Assembly: GCF_008065135.1 (NCBI RefSeq)
Contig: NZ_CP042914.1
Span: 62,001 to 126,000, forward strand
Direction of reading: 5' to 3'
Origin: Roseimaritima ulvae
GTDB taxonomy: Bacteria > Planctomycetota > Planctomycetia > Pirellulales > Pirellulaceae
DNA length: 64,000 nt
A model generated the notes under the pieces. It saw nothing but the letters and a program-made list of their open reading frames with translations, ran no database searches and was not told the origin of the DNA. Position numbers and translations under genes: made by a program. The stretch's first letter is position 1, and each line of letters opens with the position of its first letter. Shown here one piece after another: positions 57,683-64,000 of this stretch.

Positions 57683-58765
57683 CTAATCACTTGCTTCCAG
57701 CCACTCGCTCAAATGCTCTCGCACAAAGGCGTCGTCGTTGAGGTTTGGATAAGCGGCGATCACACGGTCGATTTCTTCCGCTTGCCCCGGCGAGAGTGTT
57801 TCCATTGGATCCAAACACCAGGTTCCCGGTAACAAGCCTTGGCGACGCAGCACTTCATGGATGCCGGGGATGCAGCCGGCAAAGTGATTGGCCGCGTCGA
57901 AGAAGGCGGCGTTGCAGTCGGTGACTTCGACGTTGCGGCTTAGCAGCTCACTGGGGATTTCATCGCCTCGTTCCAGCACCGCGTGGATCTCGTCCAGCAA
58001 CTCGACGGCCGCCCGCGTCCATACACTCCAGTGGCCCAACAAGCCGCCGCGGATGCGAACCGCTTTGACGCCCCCTTCGCTGGAGAACCGGTACGGGGTG
58101 ATCAGGTCGGCGATGATGTTGTCGTCGTTGCCCGTGTACAACGTGATCGCATCTTCGCGACCGGCATCGCAAACGGCGCGTACGACATCCAAAGTTTGGT
58201 AGCGATTAAACGGAGCCAGTTTGATCGCGAGCACGTTTTCGATCTCCGCAAACTCACGCCAAAAGCGATACGGCAGCACGCGCCCTCCGACGGCCGGCTG
58301 CAGATAAAAACCGATCACCGGCATGATCCGGGCGACTTCGCGGCAATGGGTTAACAGGTCGTCGATCGAGTCGTCCGCGAGCGCCGCCAAGCTGAGCAGA
58401 CAGGCGTGGTAGCCTTGCGATACGGCGAATTCGGCTTCGCCGATCGCTTGCGGCGTTTTCCCGCAAACGCCCGCCACCTTCAACAGCTCGCGGCCTTGCC
58501 GACCGGTGTATTCGTCGATCACCTGTGAGGTCAGGCGAAGCACCGGTTCAAACAATCCGATTGAGGGATCACGGATGGCGAACTGCGTCGAATGCACCCC
58601 CACGGCGATGCCGCCGGCGCCCGCGTCGATGTAATAGCGTGTTAATGCCGTTTGGTAACGCGGCGCAAACTTTCGCTGGGCGTCCAACGCCAACGGGGTC
58701 GCCGGAATGACCATTCCCCGGCGTACTCCAGCGCGGATCGGGGCGGGCAGGTCTCGGATCTTCAT
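57683..58765 (-). CDS. dihydrodipicolinate-synthase-family aldolase
   Basis: The product has 360 aa. ATG 58765 is used (GGAGCG upstream, four bases after the previous stop); an ATG at 58795 would overlap the previous gene. A TIM-barrel class I aldolase fold: GGIAVGVHSTQFAIRD near the N-terminus and the Schiff-base lysine in VLAIKLAPFNRYQ (about residue 183). It is longer than DapA (about 290 aa). The operon with an epimerase/dehydratase suggests catabolism of a sugar acid or modified sugar, not lysine synthesis. Confidence 0.85.
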   Translation of the reverse strand: MKIRDLPAPIRAGVRRGMVIPATPLALDAQRKFAPRYQTALTRYYIDAGAGGIAVGVHSTQFAIRDPSIGLFEPVLRLTSQVIDEYTGRQGRELLKVAGVCGKTPQAIGEAEFAVSQGYHACLLSLAALADDSIDDLLTHCREVARIMPVIGFYLQPAVGGRVLPYRFWREFAEIENVLAIKLAPFNRYQTLDVVRAVCDAGREDAITLYTGNDDNIIADLITPYRFSSEGGVKAVRIRGGLLGHWSVWTRAAVELLDEIHAVLERGDEIPSELLSRNVEVTDCNAAFFDAANHFAGCIPGIHEVLRRQGLLPGTWCLDPMETLSPGQAEEIDRVIAAYPNLNDDAFVREHLSEWLEASD

Positions 58766-58769
58766 CGCT

Positions 58770-59795
58770 TCAATACGCTCCGTCGTTGACTTCAAAGTGC
58801 GTCGGCTTGCCCAGCGAGCGACCGCCGGTTTTGATCCAATGCGCCTGCCAGCGGATCAGCTGCTCCGCGTCGACTGACGGCGGGCCGAACAGATTCGTCG
58901 CTCGCGAACTATCACTCAGATAACAGCCACCTTCCGGCGTGGAGGTGAACCGTACCGGTTTGTCGAGCAGTTCGCCAAACTGTTTGGCCACCGTTTCGGT
59001 GTGAAGCGTTTCCGGGCCGGTGATGTTGAGCATGTTGGCGGGGGAGGAACAGTGACCCAGACAAAGCAACGCCTGCTGATTGGCATCGCCCTGCCAAATG
59101 ATATTGAAAGCCGGGGCCGAGTTGTCGATGGGTTGCCCGTGCCAGATCTTGGTGGCGATGTCGTGCAGCACGCCGTAACGCAAGTCGATCGCATAGTTCA
59201 ATCGATACAGGCACACCGGCGTTCCCCAGCGTTGGCTGCCGTACTGGAACATCCGTTCGCGGCCCAGGCAGGATTGTGCGTACTCGCCGATCGGGTCCGG
59301 CGACGTCTGTTCGTCGGGCAGGCGGTGAGGGGCGGCCAATGGGTACACGCAGCCCGTTGAAAAGGCGACGATGCTGGAATCGCGAAAGTGCTCGGCGACG
59401 TTGGCCGGGACCAGCGTGTTCATAGCCCAGGTCAGCGGTTCATCGCCGCCGGTCCCGAATTTGCGCCCCGCCATAAACAGCACGTTGGGCGTTTTGGGCA
59501 GGTCCGCCACGGCGGTGCGGTCCAGCAAGTCGCACTGAATGGATCGCACGCCCGACGCTTCCAGTCGCTCGCGGGCGTCAGGATTGGAGAACCTGGCGAC
59601 GCCGTAAACACTTTTACGAGCGCCCGCTTTCTTGATCGCTGCGACGGCCAATTGCCCAAGACTAACGCCCATCTTGCCAGCGATGCCGAGGATCATCAGG
59701 TCGCCGTCGAGTTGACGCATGAATTCAATTAACCGCTCGCTCGGAGAAGCCAGCAGCGCGTCGAGTTGAGCTTCGGATTCGATGAGGTCGGGCAA
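58770..59795 (-). CDS. NAD-dependent epimerase/dehydratase-like protein without YxxxK
   Basis: The product has 341 aa from TTG 59795 (MPDLIESEAQLDALL); a TTG at 59870 would add 25 residues of low quality. The Rossmann motif is LMILGIAGKMGVSLGQLA. Other family features are VFSTGCVYPL-like (AFSTGCVYPLAAPH) and FNIIWQGDANQ. The Tyr of the catalytic pair lies in GEYAQSCLGRERM, but the usual Lys four residues later is Cys, so SDR-type catalysis is doubtful or the residue shifted. It is upstream of and four bases from the aldolase gene. Confidence 0.75.
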   Translation of the reverse strand: MPDLIESEAQLDALLASPSERLIEFMRQLDGDLMILGIAGKMGVSLGQLAVAAIKKAGARKSVYGVARFSNPDARERLEASGVRSIQCDLLDRTAVADLPKTPNVLFMAGRKFGTGGDEPLTWAMNTLVPANVAEHFRDSSIVAFSTGCVYPLAAPHRLPDEQTSPDPIGEYAQSCLGRERMFQYGSQRWGTPVCLYRLNYAIDLRYGVLHDIATKIWHGQPIDNSAPAFNIIWQGDANQQALLCLGHCSSPANMLNITGPETLHTETVAKQFGELLDKPVRFTSTPEGGCYLSDSSRATNLFGPPSVDAEQLIRWQAHWIKTGGRSLGKPTHFEVNDGAY

Positions 59796-59871
59796 AACGA
59801 GAGACCTGTGGAGGGGGGCGGGACCGCGTGCGGAGAGGGCAAGTTTACGCGAATGCGAGTTGGAAAACAAA

Positions 59872-59931
59872 GTAGCCTGACTCTCCGAGTCGGGCAGGCG
59901 GTTGTATACACGACTCGGAGAGTCGTGCTAC
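59872..59931. repeat. GTAGCCTGACTCTCCGAG inverted repeat in divergent gap
   Basis: GTAGC(C)TGACTCTCCGAGTCG (59872) pairs with CGACTCGGAGAGTCGTGCTAC (59911-59931) around 18 bases. It lies between the divergent epimerase and PQQ-propeller genes. Confidence 0.75.
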
Positions 59932-60002
59932 GGCGGAGGTGCTGGCTGCGGCTGCTTCGAATAGAATAGAGACGCGGGGCCGTCAACAAAACGGAAGAGA
60001 CC

Positions 60003-61286
60003 ATGAATCGAATTGCCTTGAAGCGAGTGATTTGTTTGTCCGCCACGTTGGTCGTCTTGTCGGCGGATGCAGCGGAGCCAGAAGTCTGGTCGCAGTTTCG
60101 TGGTCCGACGGCGATGGGGGCGACGTCGCAAACCGGTTTGCCGTTGCAGTGGAGTGCCGACGAGAACGTCCTGTGGAAGACAGATTTGCCCGGCAATGGG
60201 ACTTCCAGCCCGATCGTGTTTGGTGATCAGATCTACGTAACGGCTTACACCGGGTACTTGGTGCCAGGGCAAGATCGCGGGTCGTTGGAAGATCTTCGCC
60301 GACATCTGCTGGCTTTGGATCGCGCCACCGGAAAGCTGAAATGGGATCGCCCGGTGGCTGCCAAGTTGCCCGAGGAAGAGAACATTCGCGACCATGGTTT
60401 TGCCGCCAGCACGCCGGTCGCCGACGCGTCGGGGGTGTATGTGTTTTTTGGCAAAACGGGAGTGCTGGCCTTCGACCATGACGGCAACGAGCGATGGAGA
60501 GCGGACGTGGGCGCGGGAACCCATGGTTGGGGCAGCGGGTCGTCGTTGCTGCTGCACAACGGTTTGTTGATCGTGAACGCCAGCGTGGAGAGCGAATCGT
60601 TGATCGCGTTGGATCCGCGTGATGGATCTCGCCGCTGGGAAGTGGATCATATTCGCGAAGCGTGGAATACTCCGGTCGTGATCCAGTCCGACAGCGGACG
60701 CGAAGAATTGATCATCTCCCGCCACGGCGATGTGATGGCCTTTGCGCCCATGACCGGGGATTCGCTGTGGACGTGCAAGACGGACATCACCTGGTACATG
60801 GTCCCCACGGCGGTGGCGGCTGATGGGGTGGTGTATGTTCTGGGAGGACGATCGGGCGTTGCTGGGCTGGCCGTGCGAGCGGGCGGCAGCGGCGATGTGA
60901 CGGATTCCCATCGCTTGTGGACCAGCACCTCAGGCACCAACGTGCCTTCGCCAATCGTCCATGACGGGCACCTCTACTGGGTCAGCCACGATGGCGGGAT
61001 CGCCTACTGTGCGGACGTCCAAACCGGTGAACTCGTTTACGAAGAACGGCTGGAACGGTTTGGGCAATCGTACGCTTCGTCGCTGCTCGCCGAAGGTCGC
61101 ATCTACTATTTCGATCGCAGCGGCAGGTGCGCGGTGGTGGCGGCAAAGCCGGAGTTCGAACTGCTGGCTACCAGTTCCTTGCGGGATGGGAGCCGATTCG
61201 ATGCCAGTCCGATCGTGGATCAAGGTCGGTTGCTCGTTCGTTCCGGCAACGCTCTGTACTGTCTTGCCAAATCCGACGGGTCCTAG
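60003..61286 (+). CDS. secreted PQQ-like beta-propeller protein
   Basis: The product has 427 aa. A signal peptide (LKRVICLSATLVVLSADA) precedes VWSQFRGPTAMGATSQTGLP, the usual start of planctomycete PQQ-like proteins. Blades show repeated LLALDRATGKLKWDRP, LIALDPRDGSRRWEVD and MAFAPMTGDSLWTCKTD motifs, giving an eight-bladed YncE/PQQ_2-like propeller. There is no clear cofactor-binding tryptophan-docking set, so it may be a binding scaffold and not a dehydrogenase. It is transcribed away from the epimerase gene. Confidence 0.88.
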   Translation: MNRIALKRVICLSATLVVLSADAAEPEVWSQFRGPTAMGATSQTGLPLQWSADENVLWKTDLPGNGTSSPIVFGDQIYVTAYTGYLVPGQDRGSLEDLRRHLLALDRATGKLKWDRPVAAKLPEEENIRDHGFAASTPVADASGVYVFFGKTGVLAFDHDGNERWRADVGAGTHGWGSGSSLLLHNGLLIVNASVESESLIALDPRDGSRRWEVDHIREAWNTPVVIQSDSGREELIISRHGDVMAFAPMTGDSLWTCKTDITWYMVPTAVAADGVVYVLGGRSGVAGLAVRAGGSGDVTDSHRLWTSTSGTNVPSPIVHDGHLYWVSHDGGIAYCADVQTGELVYEERLERFGQSYASSLLAEGRIYYFDRSGRCAVVAAKPEFELLATSSLRDGSRFDASPIVDQGRLLVRSGNALYCLAKSDGS

Positions 61287-61399
61287 CGGACCAGCTGGAT
61301 TGCGGAATATCGTTTTGCGGAGGGTATATCATCCGTTTAAGTTTGCTGAACGAAAACCGGCTGGTAATTTCGACGTGTTAATTTTTTAGGGGCTGTGCG

Positions 61400-62506
61400 G
61401 TGGCGAAGAATATTGTGGTCTGCTGCGACGGGACGGGGAATCAGTTTTCAGTCGATAAAACCAACGTGCTGCGACTGCACGACGCGCTTTGCAAAGATGA
61501 TCCGACACAGCAAGTCGCCTTCTACGCTCCCGGCGTGGGCACCTTTAGCCCATCAATGGCCTGGACGCGACCCGGACGCGCGTTTGGCAAATTGATGGGG
61601 CTGGCGTTGGGCATCGGCTATCGGCAAACGATCGAAGATGCTTACTGGTTTATCGTTGAAAACTACGAGCCCGGCGATCGGATCTGCTTGTTCGGGTTCA
61701 GCCGTGGGGCTTACACAGCACGGGTTGTGGCCGCTCTGCTGCACGGCGTGGGAGTGTTGCAACGTGGGAATCGACATTTGGTTCGTTACGCGTTGGCAGA
61801 GATCGAACTGCACAAGCGAGACAAACTGAAGTTTCAGCATCTGGGGCGATTTCGCAAACAGTTCTCGCAGTCCTTCGCGAAAAAACCGTTCATCTTCCTG
61901 GGACTCTGGGACACGGTGTCCAGCGTGTCCTGGGCCTACGACTATTTGCGTTACGCCTTCACGGCCAGCAACCGCAGCGTGGATGTCGTGCGGCATGCGG
62001 TTTCGATCGACGAGCGTCGAGCGTTCTATTCGCAGAATTTGTTCAGCCGCCGAGAGGGCCAAGATTTTAAGGAAGTCTGGTTTGCCGGCGTGCATTCGGA
62101 TGTGGGCGGCGGGTATCCCGAGGACGAAAGCGGATTGGCGAAGATTGCCCTTGAATGGATGTTGGTTCAGGCCCGCGATTTCGGCGGTGTGCTGTTGGAC
62201 GAGGCAAGAGTCGAACGCGTGCTGGCCGACGGGTGTGCTCCGAACCATCGCGGAGTGCTCCACCGTTCGCTGACGTGGAAATGGTGGCCGGCGGAGTTCT
62301 TTCCGAAACAGCGGTATCCCTCGCCCCTACCTCGGCCGCATCTGTTCCGTCGCCGGCGATTGGCAGCCCGATTTAAACCGGGCGCCGATCCGCCAAAGTG
62401 CCGGATCCACGAGTCTGTCATCGAACGCAAGAAAGAAGGTCGGTTGAATTACCAGCCGTCCAATTGGCCGAGCGAATTTGAGGTCGAGTCGAGGGTGCGA
62501 TTCTGA
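61400..62506 (+). CDS. DUF2235 alpha/beta-hydrolase (Tle1-like)
   Basis: The product has 368 aa from GTG 61400, with AGGGG nine bases upstream. DUF2235 features: CDGTGNQ (9-15), FYAPGVGT, and the nucleophile elbow G99-F-S101-R-G-A. The later GVHSDVGGGYPEDESGLAKIALEWM is the conserved His/Asp-containing stretch. Members include T6SS phospholipase effectors and uncharacterised cytosolic hydrolases; no T6SS genes are nearby. The upstream PQQ gene ends 113 bp away. Confidence 0.88.
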   Translation: MAKNIVVCCDGTGNQFSVDKTNVLRLHDALCKDDPTQQVAFYAPGVGTFSPSMAWTRPGRAFGKLMGLALGIGYRQTIEDAYWFIVENYEPGDRICLFGFSRGAYTARVVAALLHGVGVLQRGNRHLVRYALAEIELHKRDKLKFQHLGRFRKQFSQSFAKKPFIFLGLWDTVSSVSWAYDYLRYAFTASNRSVDVVRHAVSIDERRAFYSQNLFSRREGQDFKEVWFAGVHSDVGGGYPEDESGLAKIALEWMLVQARDFGGVLLDEARVERVLADGCAPNHRGVLHRSLTWKWWPAEFFPKQRYPSPLPRPHLFRRRRLAARFKPGADPPKCRIHESVIERKKEGRLNYQPSNWPSEFEVESRVRF

Positions 62507-62540
62507 AGCGACTTTGAGATTTCCGAGTGGGCTGTCAGGA

Positions 62541-62560
62541 ACGACGTCGCCAGACGTCGT
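62541..62560 (+). repeat. perfect 8-bp-stem GCCA-loop hairpin
   Basis: ACGACGTC-GCCA-GACGTCGT is a perfect hairpin 35 bases after the DUF2235 stop. It belongs to the same loop family as the hairpins at 17-40, 77-100, 48281-48341 and 63938-63961. Confidence 0.8.
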
Positions 62561-62721
62561 CAGTCAGGAAAACGACAGGGGATTCGGCGAAACTCCACAC
62601 GCGGCCCTTGTTTGCTTGCAAAAGTTTCTTTCGGGCCTTGGACCTAACGTGTCCGCAGGGTTTGCATAATCCGCTTATTCCCGCTTGGGATTCACGTTAC
62701 TCATTTTCCAAGGAACGGCAG

Positions 62722-63924
62722 ATGACGCTCACTGTGCAAAACTCTCCCCAGAGCTTTGATCCGGGGCTCTTGAACCAACCGGCCGAGGCCATCGAAGGAG
62801 CGGTCGCCGAATTTCTGGCGGCCTGTGATGTTCAGCCGCGAGCGTACCAACGCCGCATCATTCAGTCCGCCCTGCAGATGCTGGCCGGTTGTTATCCACG
62901 GCGGGACGGTCAGCAGACCGGACCGGCCACCAGCGTGTTGATCGAAAGTCCCACCGGTAGCGGCAAGACGGTGATGGGGTTGGCCTCTGCCGCGCTGCTG
63001 CAGCGGATCACCGGTTGCCGTGTCGGCTGGGTTGCCATGCGACGCAATCTGTTGGCTCAAGCGGCCGCCGAAAACGCTCGCCGCCATTTCGGTTTGCAGA
63101 TGGAAACGATTAGCATGTTCGAAAAGAATCCGCCGGATGTGGATCTGCTGGTAATCGACGAAGCGCAACATGACGCGGCCACCAGCATGGCGAACCTGCA
63201 TTGCCAGATCCGCCCCACCTGGACGCTGGGACTGTCCGCTACGCCCTACCGCAGCGATCGGATCAAGTTGTGTTTTGATCAAGTCATCCGCGACGCGGGG
63301 ATCGCTTCGTTGATCGCCGATGGTTACCTGAGTCCGTATCACCACTACACCGTGCCCTATTACACGCCTCAAGCGATCGCGGATCTGTTGATCAACGATC
63401 CCGACAAGTGGGGGCAGTCGCTGGTGTTCTTTCATCGACGCGAACAATGTGATCTGCTGAAGCTGTTGCTGACACAAGCCGGCATCGATTGCGAAGTCGT
63501 GACGGCGTCCAGCAACCGCGAACGTCAGCTGGCGGCGTTCGAAGCCGGCCGTCTGCCGGTGCTGATCAATATGGCGATCCTGACCGAAGGCTTTGACTGC
63601 CCGGAATTGCAGACCGTGTTCTGCCGGCCCAGCGGTAAAGGGTGCACGATCCAGATGGCGGGTCGTGTCCTGCGGCCCTGCTCGCGGGTTCCCGTCAAGC
63701 AGATCGTGCAGTGCCGCCAGACGCCGCATCCGATGTTAAAAACCGCGATGGCCGCCGAGCAGTACCTGTGGACCGACAGCGGCTGGCGGAGCATCCGCAC
63801 CAACGGCCGTTTGGACGACCTGACTGAGATCGCTCGTCGCCGCGTGGCGCAAACGACCGTCGCCCTGCCCAAACTGGTTTCGATGCACCGAGCTCGTTCG
63901 TTGCGTTGGGCTCAGCACGCGTAG
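62722..63924 (+). CDS. DEAD/DEAH-type helicase, superfamily 2
   Basis: The product has 400 aa. ATG 62722 follows AAGGA. Q-like tip YQRRIIQSA, Walker A SPTGSGKT (76-83), Walker B / motif II VIDEAQHD (about 145), motif III LGLSATPYRSD, motif IV SLVFFHRREQ, motif V NMAILTEGFDCPELQ and motif VI QMAGRVLRPC are all in order. The size suggests a compact core helicase similar to ResIII/RecQ-like singles. The C-terminus (LVSMHRARSLRWAQHA) is basic. Role in DNA or RNA metabolism is unknown; no restriction or defence genes are beside it within the window. Confidence 0.92.
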   Translation: MTLTVQNSPQSFDPGLLNQPAEAIEGAVAEFLAACDVQPRAYQRRIIQSALQMLAGCYPRRDGQQTGPATSVLIESPTGSGKTVMGLASAALLQRITGCRVGWVAMRRNLLAQAAAENARRHFGLQMETISMFEKNPPDVDLLVIDEAQHDAATSMANLHCQIRPTWTLGLSATPYRSDRIKLCFDQVIRDAGIASLIADGYLSPYHHYTVPYYTPQAIADLLINDPDKWGQSLVFFHRREQCDLLKLLLTQAGIDCEVVTASSNRERQLAAFEAGRLPVLINMAILTEGFDCPELQTVFCRPSGKGCTIQMAGRVLRPCSRVPVKQIVQCRQTPHPMLKTAMAAEQYLWTDSGWRSIRTNGRLDDLTEIARRRVAQTTVALPKLVSMHRARSLRWAQHA

Positions 63925-63937
63925 CCCCCGCTCCCCC

Positions 63938-63961
63938 GTAGCCGAAGTCGCCAGACTTTGG
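63938..63961 (+). repeat. GTAGCCGAAGTCGCCAGACTTTGG hairpin
   Basis: This is the same 24-nt element as the reverse complement of 17-40, but with the stem pair changed from C/G to G/C, so base pairing is kept. It lies after the helicase stop near the window end. The window ends at 64000 with no further gene visible. Confidence 0.8.
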
Positions 63962-64000
63962 ACGTTCGTCGCCCGCAAATCTCTTTACTCTTCATCAATT

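Noticed and set aside
57391-57690. 99-codon minus-strand frame upstream of the PL14-like gene
   Set aside because: It consists of the palindromic repeat sequence and has no recognisable protein features.

Overview
This window reads as a chromosomal segment of a marine-type planctomycete (Planctomycetota, probably Pirellulales / Rhodopirellula-like). I infer this from gene families, not from a database search: two secreted sulfatases, DUF1559 pseudopilin-like and DUF1552/DUF1592 cytochrome-type proteins, CRTAC1/UnbV and TPR proteins in pairs, an ECF sigma factor next to a Ser/Thr kinase, FHA proteins, DUF5060 and PL14-like secreted enzymes, and GC-rich sequence with many intergenic palindromes. 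I recognised no tRNA, rRNA, CRISPR array, prophage or intact insertion sequence.

Layout. 1-10.2 kb: tandem hairpin repeats, then secreted carbohydrate-active or oxidative proteins (DUF5060/TIM-barrel protein, sulfatase, FAD oxidoreductase, BNR propeller) and a ferritin-like protein. 10.3-13.0 kb: J-domain protein and OPT transporter on the minus strand. 13.1-14.3 kb: a REP-associated tyrosine transposase embedded in REP-like palindromes. 14.3-24.9 kb (minus): ECF sigma factor, membrane-anchored von Willebrand A protein with an anti-sigma-like N-terminus, and a 2380-residue two-part membrane protein, a probable envelope-sensing operon. 25.2-33.6 kb (plus): DUF1559 pseudopilin, small lipoprotein, then TPR/CRTAC1/TPR/CRTAC1. 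33.7-41.1 kb (minus): ECF sigma, Ser/Thr kinase with WD40 repeats, double-FHA protein, FHA-FHA-TM-degenerate trypsin-like protein, secreted coiled protein. 41.2-43.8 kb: a thiamine-binding-like protein and an 11-unit tandem array (139 and about 221 bp units). 43.9-51.3 kb: membrane protein, second sulfatase, DUF1552/DUF1592 operon. 51.5-64 kb: UGT-like glycosyltransferase, LURP-one protein, decayed LRR gene, small TA-flanked mobile element, alpha/beta hydrolase, PL14-like lyase, DHDPS-like/epimerase operon, PQQ-like propeller, DUF2235 protein and DEAD-type helicase.

The most unusual signal is noncoding. At least six families of palindromic repeats fill the intergenic spaces. One forms the 2.3-kb tandem array and has a lone degenerate copy 33 kb away. 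Another is a 24-nt hairpin family whose stems change in a compensatory way around a constant GCCA loop. Several families sit exactly on gene ends and supply the stop codon of the neighbouring gene.
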